Shown piece after piece: positions 1 to 7,281 of a stretch of 48,253 nucleotides of DNA. Positions within the stretch are counted from its first letter, which is position 1. Each line of letters begins with the position of its first letter. Where the stretch lies: assembly GCF_934636505.1 (NCBI RefSeq), contig NZ_CAKUAL010000009.1, positions 1 through 48,253 of the forward strand, written 5' to 3'. Source of the DNA: an uncultured Ellagibacter sp. (lineage in GTDB: Bacteria > Actinomycetota > Coriobacteriia > Coriobacteriales > Eggerthellaceae). The translations under genes and the position numbers were made by a program. The notes under the pieces are model-generated. The model searched no databases. It had not been told where the DNA came from and saw only the letters and a list, made by a program, of their open reading frames with translations.

Positions 1-141
1 CTTGATGAGACGATCGAGGAGTTCCCCGTCGCTCTCCAGGCCTCTGTCGAAGCCATTTGCGACCAGGGATTTGAACTTGCTGAGGAAATGGGCGACCGCA
101 TCAAAAAGGATTTCCTGAAACGCAGGGAGCTGATGGCTTAA
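1..141 (+). CDS. C-terminal 46 residues of an unidentified protein (partial)
   Basis: The window opens inside a plus-strand reading frame that ends at TAA 139-141. The visible tail is helical and charged and ends in DRIKKDFLKRRELMA. No motif is recognisable, so no function is assigned. It is followed by about 220 bases of non-coding DNA before the rubrerythrin gene, so it is probably a separate transcription unit. Confidence 0.6.
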   Translation, partial: LDETIEEFPVALQASVEAICDQGFELAEEMGDRIKKDFLKRRELMA

Positions 142-277
142 CGTCGGGCACTCTCTTCGCTGTCAGGGACCCTGTTCGGTCGTGCGTCTCGCTCAATCGG
201 TCGACTGCTCGCAAGATGCAGGAACCTCCCCAGCGATTTCCCTGCCAGGGTCTTCCCATAGCACCTAGTAAAACCTA

Positions 278-316
278 CCAATTCGTATTGGGGCGGTGTA
301 CCATTTGCCGTATACG
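278..316 (+). promoter_or_regulatory. Possible rubrerythrin promoter with overlapping palindrome
   Basis: TTGGGG (288-293) is followed after exactly 17 bases by TATACG (311-316), about 50 bases before the rubrerythrin start. A small palindrome, CCAAT-TCGT-ATTGG (278-291), overlaps the -35 element and could be a repressor site. The hexamers match consensus only partly, so this is a weak prediction. Confidence 0.3.
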
Positions 317-364
317 CCACGGGCGATGGGCCCACGGCTGGAAATCCAAGAAGGGGGATTCAAC

Positions 365-901
365 ATGTCCAAATACGCTGGAACCCAAACTGAGAAAAAC
401 CTGCAGGCTGCGTTCGCCGGCGAGTCGCAGGCGACCAATAAATACACGTACTTCGCGTCGGTCGCGAAGAAGGAAGGTTACGAGCAGATCGCCGAAATCT
501 TCCGCAAGACTTCGGCGAACGAGCAATATCACGCCAAGATGTGGTTCCGCGAGCTTGAAGGCATTGGCAACACGGCGGAAAACCTTGCCGCTGCGGCCGA
601 CGGCGAGAACTACGAGTGGACCGACATGTACGACGAGTTCGCCAAGACGGCTGAAGAAGAGGGCTTCCCCGAGCTCGCCGAAAAGTTCCGTCAGGTTGGT
701 GCCATCGAGAAGCACCACGAAGAGCGTTACCGCGCACTGCTGCACAACGTTGAAACCGCTGCTGTGTTCGAGAAGAGCGAGGTCAAGGTGTGGGAATGCC
801 GTAATTGCGGCCACATCGTCGTAGGCACGAAGGCTCCAGATGTGTGCCCCGTCTGCAACCATCCGCAGGCATACTTCGAAATTTCGGCTGAAAACTTCTA
901 A
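365..901 (+). CDS. rbr: Rubrerythrin
   Basis: This 178-residue protein has the classical two-domain rubrerythrin layout. The N-terminal four-helix bundle binds a di-iron centre, with E20, E53 and H56 in the ExxH-type motif and a second set around EKHHEER. A C-terminal rubredoxin-like knuckle has cysteines at about 145, 148, 161 and 164 (CRNCG and CPVCN). Rubrerythrins reduce hydrogen peroxide in the cytoplasm of anaerobes, with electrons supplied by rubredoxin or an NAD(P)H reductase. The start is ATG 365 because AAGGGGG (351-357) sits seven bases upstream; an in-frame ATG at 296 lacks a ribosome site and adds non-homologous residues. The gene stands alone between its own promoter region and a strong terminator, and no partner reductase is visible beside it. 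Confidence 0.96.
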   Translation: MSKYAGTQTEKNLQAAFAGESQATNKYTYFASVAKKEGYEQIAEIFRKTSANEQYHAKMWFRELEGIGNTAENLAAAADGENYEWTDMYDEFAKTAEEEGFPELAEKFRQVGAIEKHHEERYRALLHNVETAAVFEKSEVKVWECRNCGHIVVGTKAPDVCPVCNHPQAYFEISAENF

Positions 902-938
902 GCCGAAATCGATCTCGAAAGCCAATATCAAGCATCGT

Positions 939-966
939 AAGAAAGCCGCCCTCGGGCGGCTTTCTT
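939..966 (+). terminator. Intrinsic terminator of rubrerythrin
   Basis: A perfect 12-bp stem (AAGAAAGCCGCC / GGCGGCTTTCTT) closes on a CTCG tetraloop 38 bases after the rubrerythrin stop. Its 3' arm carries the T-rich segment. Confidence 0.9.
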
Positions 967-1208
967 GATGGGATTTCCAGCCACTTGGAACCTATTCGCA
1001 TAGCTGGAAATGATAGACCTCACTACCGTTCTATTTGAGGAATAGTTCGCTGAATATTTACGAGGTCCCTGCTGTTTTTGAAAACTATCGTCAATCTTTT
1101 GCAGGCAGCAGTAAAGGGGGCAAGGACTGGGTGATTGGTCTCACTCCCGAGCGGGACAGGGGGTCGGGTGCTTGCCTCGCTCCCAGCAAGCCCATGCAAC
1201 ACACGTCG

Positions 1209-2219
1209 CTAATCAGTCGGGAGCGGCGTCGTCGTCGAGCGCTTCCCGAGGCGAACCTGCGCGATGCAAACTCCGGCGAGGATGATCGCCACGCCAAGCC
1301 ATTCAACAGCGGAAATCGACTCCCCGAGCAAAAGCATGGCAAGAAGAAGCCCCGCTGGCAGCTCGGCCGACGTCATGATGGTCGACATGCCGGGCGTCAG
1401 GTGCGGCGTCCCCAAGCCGAAAAGCAGAACCGGCAGCGTCATGCCGAACAGCCCGCACACGAACGCATACGGGGCGAAGCCGTCGAGCAGCGCGCCGGAG
1501 ATGATGAAGTCGGGGCACACCACATGCGACGCGATGACCACGCCCGCGCACACGATCATCCCGCGCTGCTCGTTTGAGCAGGGGGCCTGCACTCTTCCGG
1601 AAAACGTCACGAAGCACGCGCAGCTAATGGCCGCGCAGAAGCCGCACACAAGCCCCAGCGGATCGTAGCCCGCGATTCCCGTTTTATAGACACCGCTCGC
1701 GAACACGGTCCCGACAACGACGACCGCAGCCGCGATGACCTGGGAGAGCGCAGGCGGCTTGCGCGTCAAGATGATCTGGAGCACCGTGCCGATCCAGGTG
1801 AACTGGAACAAAAGCGTGAGCGCCACCGAAACAGGCAGAACGCTCATCGCATAGCAATAGAGTATCGAGGTGCAGCAGGTGATGGATCCCAGCCCCATGA
1901 GCGAAAGTGCCGAGCGGGTACCGACGCGCTGCCAGCGTTTTCCGCGCGCCATCGACACCGCGAAGGCTATTGCAAATAGGATGAGGCCGAACCATCCTTG
2001 ACCTGCAACGACTTGGTTTGAAGTGAAACCCGCAGCGTAAGAAAGCTTGTAGGAAGTCGCCATGAAGCCATAACTCGCGCCGCCGAGAAACACCTCGAGC
2101 GTCGCGATCGCGCGCACTTTGGTCGCTTCGCTTGGGGTCACCTTGCGTGGGGCAATCTCGCTTGGGGCAGTCGCGTTCGCCACCGACATCGCGGCGGGCA
2201 TGTCGTTCGTTTTCACCAT
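1209..2219 (-). CDS. EamA/DMT-superfamily transporter
   Basis: This 336-residue integral membrane protein has about ten hydrophobic helices arranged as two EamA repeats. The second half shows the typical end-of-repeat pattern (LLLGESISAVEWLGVAIILAGV, shortened here). Members of the drug/metabolite transporter superfamily export amino acids, nucleobases or other small molecules across the inner membrane; the substrate cannot be predicted. I chose ATG 2219 because AAAGGAG lies six bases upstream; an earlier in-frame start at 2270 falls inside a terminator-like hairpin. The first 35 residues are hydrophilic and longer than usual. The gene is monocistronic and is preceded by a structured leader (see 2252-2290), which suggests control by transcription attenuation. 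Confidence 0.85.
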   Translation of the reverse strand: MVKTNDMPAAMSVANATAPSEIAPRKVTPSEATKVRAIATLEVFLGGASYGFMATSYKLSYAAGFTSNQVVAGQGWFGLILFAIAFAVSMARGKRWQRVGTRSALSLMGLGSITCCTSILYCYAMSVLPVSVALTLLFQFTWIGTVLQIILTRKPPALSQVIAAAVVVVGTVFASGVYKTGIAGYDPLGLVCGFCAAISCACFVTFSGRVQAPCSNEQRGMIVCAGVVIASHVVCPDFIISGALLDGFAPYAFVCGLFGMTLPVLLFGLGTPHLTPGMSTIMTSAELPAGLLLAMLLLGESISAVEWLGVAIILAGVCIAQVRLGKRSTTTPLPTD

Positions 2220-2251
2220 GAGCTCCTTTTGCACATCGGCGCCCGAGGAGC

Positions 2252-2290
2252 GAGAAGAAAAACCACGCAACCGAGCGTTCGGTTACGTGG
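2252..2290 (-). terminator. Terminator-like hairpin in the leader of the EamA gene
   Basis: Read on the minus strand, CCACGTAACCGA and TCGGTTGCGTGG form a 12-bp stem with one G-U pair and an ACGC loop, directly followed by TTTTTCTTC. This is an intrinsic terminator shape, but it lies 33-71 bases upstream of the EamA start rather than at a gene end. It may be an attenuator for the transporter or the end of an upstream minus-strand transcript. No matching known riboswitch aptamer was recognised in the DNA before it. Confidence 0.65.
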
Positions 2291-2737
2291 CGAAAAGTGA
2301 CGCGCCGCGAGGCCAGGGGAGAAGACGGCGATTTCGTCGCCGCCCCTTCAAGGAAGAAGCCCTCTCGCCGCGCACGCCCAAAAAGTCCACGTGAGGTTTT
2401 AGCGAAAGAGATGATACCAGGTTGCAAACGCAAAAGCGAGAAGAGGCCTCGCGGGCGGAGGCGGGGAGACGAGCAGCGAGCGGAAACCAAGCAGCAGGGA
2501 CCGAAAGTGGGGCAGGGTCCTCGCAGGCGGAAAACGAGGACGGAAAACAATCAGACGCCTCGCGGGCGGCGGACACAAGGCGGCTCGAAGCGGAAACCGC
2601 GCACGGCTTTCGGGAATCTCCCGGACAGCAGGCAGACGAAGCAACCCCGCCGCGACGCTGCCTGAGAGATAGCCGTCGCCCGACATGTACGCGCGCAGTG
2701 GCCAACTTAGGTGTACCATTGCCCCAGCAAGTTCGAT
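2291..2737. other. Gene-free region, purine-rich, between EamA leader and TPP riboswitch
   Basis: About 450 bases hold no convincing gene. The plus strand is rich in GGAAA and GCGGGCGG runs. The 13-base word GCCTCGCGGGCGG occurs twice (2446-2458 and 2557-2569). A small hairpin, GGCGA/TCGCC, lies near 2327-2341. The region must contain the divergent promoters of the EamA gene and of the thiamine operon, but no good -35/-10 pair stood out. Confidence 0.5.
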
Positions 2738-2831
2738 GCAGGGGTGCCCATCGTGCGACAAACGCGCGGTTGGCTGAGAGGGCGCAAGCCTAACCCTTTG
2801 AACCTGTCAGTTAGTGCTGGCGTAGGGAGCA
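2738..2831 (+). ncRNA. TPP riboswitch (THI element)
   Basis: The conserved thi-box segments are present in order: GGGGTGCC (2741-2748), GGCTGAGAGGG (about 2772-2782), ACCCTTTGAACCTG (about 2793-2806), and the CTGGCGTAGGGAGC closing segment (about 2817-2830). Thiamine pyrophosphate binding to this aptamer represses downstream genes. It lies 93 bases before thiM and is followed by an intrinsic terminator at 2846-2880, so control is most likely by premature transcription termination. Confidence 0.95.
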
Positions 2832-2845
2832 TCTCAGGTTCTATC

Positions 2846-2880
2846 TGGGGCGCCCGCTTATGCTGGCGTCCCATTTTTAT
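2846..2880 (+). terminator. TPP riboswitch expression-platform terminator
   Basis: TGGGGCGCC (2846-2854) pairs with GGCGTCCCA (2865-2873) through nine base pairs including one G-U, followed by TTTTT. It begins 15 bases after the aptamer and ends about 43 bases before the thiM start. That placement fits a ligand-dependent terminator. Confidence 0.85.
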
Positions 2881-2922
2881 GCCACGCTCCGCAGATGGAG
2901 CGGGTCCTTGAAAGGAATGCGC

Positions 2923-3762
2923 ATGATTGAGATGAACCAGTTGCAAAGCGGAATCGTAGAAGCGGCGAGCAAGGTGCGCGCCAACAATCCCATGGCGGGG
3001 TCGATCACCAACAGCGTGACCATCGACTTCGTGGCGAACGCGCAGCTCGCCGTTGGCGGCTCCGCTGCCATGGTGTACCTGCCCGACGAGGGCGAATGCC
3101 TCGTCGCCGCGGGCGGTGCAGTCTACATCAACATGGGGACGCTGCTTCCCGTATACGAGGAGACGCTTCCCCGCACTGCCGCAGCAGCGCACGCAGCGGG
3201 CAAGCCCTGGGTGCTCGACCCGGTCGGCATCGGCATCGGCAGCCTGCGCACCGAACTTCTGCGCGGATTCAAGCCCTACAAGCCCGCGATTGTGCGCGGC
3301 AATGCCTCCGAGATCATTGCGCTTGCGGGCCTTTGGGATTTGGAAGGCGACGCGAGCGAGCTTTCCCGCGCCCGCGGCGTCGACACTACCGACACGGTGG
3401 CGGCCGCTCGCGACGCAGCCGTGGCCCTTGCGCGCTACACGGGCGGCGCGGTGGCCGTCTCGGGCGAGTCAGACCTGGTCACCGATGGGTCGACCGTGGC
3501 ATATTCCACGGGAGGAAGCGCTCTTATGGGCAAGGTGACGGGCTTCGGATGCTCCCTCGGCGGCGTAGCCGCGGTCTATGCCACGCAAGCCGATCCCTTC
3601 ACCGCGGCGCTTGCCGCCGTCGCACACTACAACGTTGCAGGAACGCGCGCGGCAGCTGCGGCGGATGCGCCCGCGAGCTTCAAGGTCGCCTTCATCGACG
3701 AGCTCTACCGCGCGACGCCCGACGACATCGCGAACAATCCGCTGCGCGTCGAGGAGGCCTAG
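2923..3762 (+). CDS. thiM: Hydroxyethylthiazole kinase
   Basis: This 279-residue protein is a ThiM of the ribokinase-like fold. It phosphorylates 4-methyl-5-(2-hydroxyethyl)thiazole with ATP in the thiamine salvage pathway. Family features are visible: the N-terminal NPMAGSITNSVTIDF region, the KPWVLDPVGIG motif that lines the thiazole site, RGNASEIIAL, and the GSALMGKVTGFGCSLGG segment with the anion-hole and catalytic cysteine region near the C-terminus. The start is ATG 2923, seven bases after AAAGGA; longer in-frame starts lie inside the riboswitch terminator. It is the first gene of a TPP-riboswitch operon and ends one base before the next start. Confidence 0.95.
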   Translation: MIEMNQLQSGIVEAASKVRANNPMAGSITNSVTIDFVANAQLAVGGSAAMVYLPDEGECLVAAGGAVYINMGTLLPVYEETLPRTAAAAHAAGKPWVLDPVGIGIGSLRTELLRGFKPYKPAIVRGNASEIIALAGLWDLEGDASELSRARGVDTTDTVAAARDAAVALARYTGGAVAVSGESDLVTDGSTVAYSTGGSALMGKVTGFGCSLGGVAAVYATQADPFTAALAAVAHYNVAGTRAAAAADAPASFKVAFIDELYRATPDDIANNPLRVEEA

Positions 3763-3763
3763 G

Positions 3764-4177
3764 ATGAACACGCTCATCGCCGTGGCAATCGCACCCTTCG
3801 GCGTAGGAGACGAGTTGTCCTCCGAGGTCGCGGAGGTCGTGAAGGTCATCCGCGAGTCGGGCCTTCCGAACAGGACCTATTCCATGTTCACCGAGATTGA
3901 GGGCGAATGGGACGAGGTCATGCGCGTCGTGCGCGACGCGACGTTCGTGCTTGCCGAGAAGGGCATTCGAACCGAGGTCATCCTGAAGGCAGACGTGCGC
4001 CCCGGCTTCTCCCACATGATGGACGAGAAGGTGGCGCGCGTGAACGCCCTTTTGGATAGCGAGGGACCGAAGGAAGCAAACGACGCGGACGGCGAAGGTG
4101 TCAAGCGGAACGCGAACAACAGCGACAACCCGGACGACAAGCTTACCGCCGACGAAAGCAAGGAGGCACGCGCATGA
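3764..4177 (+). CDS. Thiamine-binding protein, MTH1187/YkoF-like family
   Basis: This 137-residue protein has the MTH1187-type ferredoxin-like fold pattern: IAVAIAPFGVGDELSSEV, RESGLPNRTYSMFTEIEG and a helix followed by RTEVILKADVRPG. Family members bind thiamine or its pyrimidine moiety in the cytoplasm and are often in thi operons; they are not known enzymes. Residues from about 105 onward are a low-complexity, Asn/Asp/Lys-rich tail not needed by the fold. The start overlaps nothing but follows the thiM stop by one base, and its stop overlaps the thiE start (ATGA), which indicates translational coupling. Confidence 0.85.
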   Translation: MNTLIAVAIAPFGVGDELSSEVAEVVKVIRESGLPNRTYSMFTEIEGEWDEVMRVVRDATFVLAEKGIRTEVILKADVRPGFSHMMDEKVARVNALLDSEGPKEANDADGEGVKRNANNSDNPDDKLTADESKEARA

Positions 4178-4878
4178 GCATGAGGGATACGCTCGATATT
4201 TCATCCTACCTGGTTATTGGCCCGGAGAACACGTGCGGGCGTCCCGTAGGCGATGTCATCTCAGCCGCGCTTGCAGCCGGGTTCACCTGCGTGCAGGTGC
4301 GCTCGAAGGTGTGCTCGGCGCGCGAGCTCATGGCCTGCGCCGACGAGGCGGCCCGCGCCATCGAGCGCGCGGGTGTGAGCGAGAAGGTCGCGCTGCTCAT
4401 CGACGACAGGCTTGACGTGGCCTTCGCCGCGCGGGAGGCGGGCGTGAAGGTCGATGGCGTGCACGTCGGGCAGTCCGACGTTCCTGTCGAGGCGTGCCGC
4501 AAGCTCCTCGGCCCCGATGCGGTCGTGGGACTTTCCGCACGCGCGGACGAGATGCTTGAGTACGTGAAGACCGCGGACATGAGCCTTGTGGACTACCTGG
4601 GCGTCGGGCCCCTTCACGAAACGCCCACCAAGCGCGACTGCGGACTCGCAGCCGACGGCACCATCATCACGAAAAGCATCGATGACCTGCGCGAACTCGC
4701 CGTCGCAAGCCCCGTTCCCATCGTAGTCGGCGGGGGAGTGAAGGTAGCCGACATCCCCCTTGTGGCGCAAACGGGCACGGACGGGTTCTTCGTCGTGTCC
4801 GCCGTCTGCGGCGCAAGCGATCCAGAGGCGGCGGCACGCGAGCTGGTGTGCGCGTGGCGGGAAGCGAAGGCGAGCTGA
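4174..4878 (+). CDS. thiE: Thiamine phosphate synthase
   Basis: This 234-residue TIM-barrel enzyme joins hydroxymethylpyrimidine diphosphate and thiazole phosphate to give thiamine phosphate. Family motifs include VQVRSK, the LLIDDRLDVA segment with DGVHVGQSD (pyrophosphate and Mg binding), YLGVGPLHETPTK and VVGGGV for phosphate binding. It starts within the stop of the preceding gene (ATGA overlap) and closes the riboswitch-controlled operon. No thiD kinase/phosphate kinase is encoded here, so the pyrimidine diphosphate must be made from a gene elsewhere. Confidence 0.95.
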   Translation: MSMRDTLDISSYLVIGPENTCGRPVGDVISAALAAGFTCVQVRSKVCSARELMACADEAARAIERAGVSEKVALLIDDRLDVAFAAREAGVKVDGVHVGQSDVPVEACRKLLGPDAVVGLSARADEMLEYVKTADMSLVDYLGVGPLHETPTKRDCGLAADGTIITKSIDDLRELAVASPVPIVVGGGVKVADIPLVAQTGTDGFFVVSAVCGASDPEAAARELVCAWREAKAS

Positions 4879-4903
4879 GTCAGCCGCAAAGCACCCGCAA
4901 GGG

Positions 4904-4936
4904 TATAATGGGCGAAGCCGATGTTGTGTCGGCTTC
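4904..4936 (+). promoter_or_regulatory. -10 element and 5' hairpin before the 90-aa gene
   Basis: A consensus TATAAT (4904-4909) lies 71 bases before the start of the 90-residue gene. The predicted transcript would begin at or near an 8-bp hairpin, GAAGCCGA / TCGGCTTC (4914-4936), which could stabilise the mRNA 5' end. No clear -35 hexamer is visible at the usual distance. Confidence 0.45.
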
Positions 4937-4980
4937 TAATCAGCAGCAACGCGCAACGCAGCGCACGAAAGGGGCACGCG

Positions 4981-5253
4981 ATGACTTACATGGTTCGCAT
5001 CAAGGAATTCCATGGCACGGATGCGGTGTACACCTACACGTTCGACAACCTCAACGATGCCCTCGCACGCGTATCCCGCTTCCTCACGCCGGGCAACCTG
5101 TTCGATGAGCGCATCGAGGTCGACCCGACCGGCTTCAAGGAGACCATCCGCATCGAGACCATCCAGGTGTGGCTGGGCGAGGCCAACGAGGAAGGCACCG
5201 AAATCGCGAAGGATTTGGGCTACTGGAAATTCAAGTCCAAACTCGGGGAATAG
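4981..5253 (+). CDS. Hypothetical protein, 90 residues
   Basis: A small soluble protein, with no signal peptide or membrane segment. It has an alternating beta/alpha pattern (MVRIKEF, AVYTYTF, NDALARVSRF, TIRIETIQVWLGEAN) but no family was recognised. AAAGGGG sits about seven bases before ATG 4981, so the start is well supported. It has its own -10 element and a hairpin after the stop, so it is probably transcribed alone. Confidence 0.75.
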   Translation: MTYMVRIKEFHGTDAVYTYTFDNLNDALARVSRFLTPGNLFDERIEVDPTGFKETIRIETIQVWLGEANEEGTEIAKDLGYWKFKSKLGE

Positions 5254-5258
5254 CCTCT

Positions 5259-5298
5259 GGCAGCCCTCGGGACCACACCGACTCTCCCGAGGGCTGCC
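5259..5298 (+). terminator. Strong hairpin after the 90-aa gene
   Basis: A perfect 14-bp stem (5259-5272 with 5285-5298) starts six bases after the stop codon. No T-run follows on the plus strand (AAAATAG), so termination would rely on stem strength; it may instead protect the 3' end. Confidence 0.55.
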
Positions 5299-5361
5299 AA
5301 AATAGCTCGCCGCATGAACCGCAATAAGAAGCGGCAGGCTTCTCTTTTTGCTGCGCCTCCC

Positions 5362-5403
5362 TCAAGAAAAGCAAAATGCCCGCCTGTCTCCAAGCGAGCA
5401 TTT
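5362..5403 (-). terminator. Intrinsic terminator of the DUF4143 ATPase gene
   Basis: On the minus strand AAATGCTCGC (5403-5394) pairs with GCGGGCATTT (5383-5374), one G-U included, followed by TTGCTTTTCTT. It lies 15 bases past the stop of the ATPase gene. Confidence 0.75.
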
Positions 5404-5417
5404 CACGACCCCATCGT

Positions 5418-6629
5418 TTAGTACTCGGAGCTTAACAGGAAATCCGCTATGTGCATCGTCTTGATGCCTTCGTAGTTCCCTCCCGTAAACTCATCCGTCG
5501 TGAGAACATACTTGGGATAGTTGTCGTGAATCTCCAGCAAGCGATCGCATTCCCGTTTTTCAGTTTTCGGAGAACGAAGCTCCTGCGTCACCTGCACATA
5601 GATCTTTTCATTTTGCCGAACTGCCACAAAGTCGATTTCTCCGCTACCGAATTTGCCGACATGGACGGTATATCCTCTGCGACAAAGCTCCAGGTACACG
5701 ACATTCTCAAGGCTGGATGCCACGCTGTCGGCGTTGTAGCCGAGAACGCTGTATCGCAGGGCAGTATCCGCAAGATAGAACTTTTCCTGCGTTTTCAGGA
5801 TTTCCTTGCCCTGCAAGTCAAAGCGGGAGCAGCGGTGAAGCAGGTACGCGTTTTCCAGTTTCTCCAAGTAGTTATAAACCGTTTCGTTATCGAGCGAACG
5901 GTGTTCCGCCTTCAGATAATCCGAAATGGATTTCGCCGAAAAAGTATTGCCGATATTGTTAAAGGTGTATTTGACCACACGCTCAAGCTGGTCAATTTTT
6001 CTCACCTGATTGCGTTTCACGATATCCGAGAAAACCGTGGAATTGTAAATGTCCCGCACGATGGTGTAGACCTCATCCTGAGAATATGCCTGCAAGTGTG
6101 TTGCCGGGAAACCGCCCAAACGCACATAGTTCGCAAGCTCGGCTTTCGGCTCTCCGACTTCGGCATATTGGCGTTTAAACATCAGGTACTCGCCAAAAGA
6201 CAAGGTGAATATGCGAAAAGACACATACCGTCCCGTCAGATAGGTCGAAATCTCGGAAGACATCATGCGGGAATTCGATCCTGTCACATACAGGTCCACA
6301 TCGAAGTCCGATGCCAGCGAATTGACGACTCTTTCCCAGCCCTTGATTTCCTGCACTTCGTCGAGAAACAGGTATGTCTTTTCCCCTGGCAAAAGGCGCT
6401 CTTTCAGCTCTGCATACATCTGCTTCGCCGTCATACCCTCATATTCCATCGAGTCATAGCGGCAACTGACGATGCGCTCCTCTGGGATATTCCGCTGCGT
6501 TTTCAGCTGTTCCATAATCATTTTCAGAATTGTCGACTTTCCGCAGCGGCGTACTCCTGTAAGGATTTTTACAAATGGCGAGTCAACATAAGACATAATC
6601 TTATCTACATATAAAGGTCTGTAAATCAT
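5418..6629 (-). CDS. AAA ATPase with DUF4143 domain
   Basis: This 403-residue protein belongs to the large AAA_14/DUF4143 group of ATPases. The Walker A motif is GVRRCGKST (about residues 25-33), Walker B is YLFLDEVQEI, and YVTGSNSRMM follows as a sensor. A winged-helix segment lies in the middle. The C-terminal DUF4143 part ends in a PD-(D/E)xK-like pattern (GSGEIDFVAV..YVQVTQE). Their biological role is not established. The start is ATG 6629, nine bases after GGAGG; an in-frame ATG at 6644 contains that ribosome site. The gene is visibly richer in A/T than its neighbours and is preceded by a palindrome, both signs of horizontal acquisition. Confidence 0.88.
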   Translation of the reverse strand: MIYRPLYVDKIMSYVDSPFVKILTGVRRCGKSTILKMIMEQLKTQRNIPEERIVSCRYDSMEYEGMTAKQMYAELKERLLPGEKTYLFLDEVQEIKGWERVVNSLASDFDVDLYVTGSNSRMMSSEISTYLTGRYVSFRIFTLSFGEYLMFKRQYAEVGEPKAELANYVRLGGFPATHLQAYSQDEVYTIVRDIYNSTVFSDIVKRNQVRKIDQLERVVKYTFNNIGNTFSAKSISDYLKAEHRSLDNETVYNYLEKLENAYLLHRCSRFDLQGKEILKTQEKFYLADTALRYSVLGYNADSVASSLENVVYLELCRRGYTVHVGKFGSGEIDFVAVRQNEKIYVQVTQELRSPKTEKRECDRLLEIHDNYPKYVLTTDEFTGGNYEGIKTMHIADFLLSSEY

Positions 6630-6655
6630 CCCGACCACCTCCATTTGCAGCTAAT

Positions 6656-6709
6656 ATACCGCAAATTTCTTTGACAATCATTAGTTTTGCGGTTTCAAAC
6701 CGCAAAACT
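6656..6709 (-). promoter_or_regulatory. Palindromic operator-like site upstream of the DUF4143 ATPase
   Basis: Arms AGTTTTGCGGTTT (6683-6695) and AAACCGCAAAACT (6697-6709) form a perfect 13-bp inverted repeat around a single C. The half-site ACCGCAAA recurs at 6658-6665, next to a TATATT -10-like hexamer on the minus strand and just before the ribosome site. The layout suggests a dimeric DNA-binding protein, perhaps the ATPase itself, controlling the gene. Confidence 0.5.
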
Positions 6710-6963
6710 TTACGAAAATATTTATTGTTGCGGATTGGTCGTCAAGAAACGAGGGTTAATCACCTTCACTCAGTTTTACAGCCATCAGCTTGTCGGATTC
6801 CGCGTTCTTGAAGCTTATTGGCGAACAAAGCAAGCCGCTGCATATTCCGTACTGGCCCATGACCTTCAGTACGCTCAATCAAATCGGTCAACCTCCGCAA
6901 ACACAAATTGAGTTGCATGCGATAATGGAAAGCCAGACGGGAAAAGCAGGCACGGAGGTAATC
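6710..6963. other. Non-coding stretch between ATPase operator and GTG-start gene
   Basis: Together with the operator this makes about 334 gene-free bases. A further GTTGCGG word (6727-6733) resembles the operator half-site. A GATAAT hexamer (6931-6936) may be a -10 for the next gene but has no good -35. Nothing else is recognised. Confidence 0.4.
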
Positions 6964-7266
6964 GTGGGAAGCAAGAAGCGATCGGCGCGGGCACGCGAAG
7001 TGGCTGATTTCAAATCGCAGCTCGAAAATGGCCTTGGGGGATTGGACGACCTGTTCGCAAACGAGGAGCGGCGCGAACAAAAGCGAGAAGCCGATCATGA
7101 TGCAGCAATGCGCTGGAAGTCTTGCGAGAAGAAAAACCGCTACGCGACCAGGGACGAAGCCGAAGAAGCGCGCAAATGGTGCGAGGATCGCGGGACGCGC
7201 GGCCTTGAAATCTATCGCTGCGAATACTGTGGCGGGTGGCACTTGACGTCGCACCCCTTCGAATAG
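6964..7266 (+). CDS. Small zinc-finger-like hypothetical protein
   Basis: This 100-residue basic and charged protein starts at GTG 6964, five bases after a perfect GGAGG (6954-6958); upstream in-frame ATG codons lack ribosome sites. The N-terminal two thirds are a charged helix. The C-terminal part has two cysteine pairs, a lone C (SCEKKNRYAT), then WCEDRG and the knuckle YRCEYCGGWHLTSHPF, a short zinc-ribbon pattern common in small proteins of unknown function in actinobacteria and phages. The role is unknown. Confidence 0.7.
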   Translation: MGSKKRSARAREVADFKSQLENGLGGLDDLFANEERREQKREADHDAAMRWKSCEKKNRYATRDEAEEARKWCEDRGTRGLEIYRCEYCGGWHLTSHPFE

Positions 7267-7281
7267 CGAGGAGGAGGCCCC

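Noticed and set aside
2422..2793. A 123-codon plus-strand frame in the purine-rich region before the TPP riboswitch
   Set aside because: Low-complexity composition, no ribosome site, and it runs into the riboswitch aptamer.
5451..6614. A 387-codon frame antisense to the DUF4143 ATPase
   Set aside because: The opposite strand has clear Walker motifs and a ribosome site; this one has neither homology nor a start signal.
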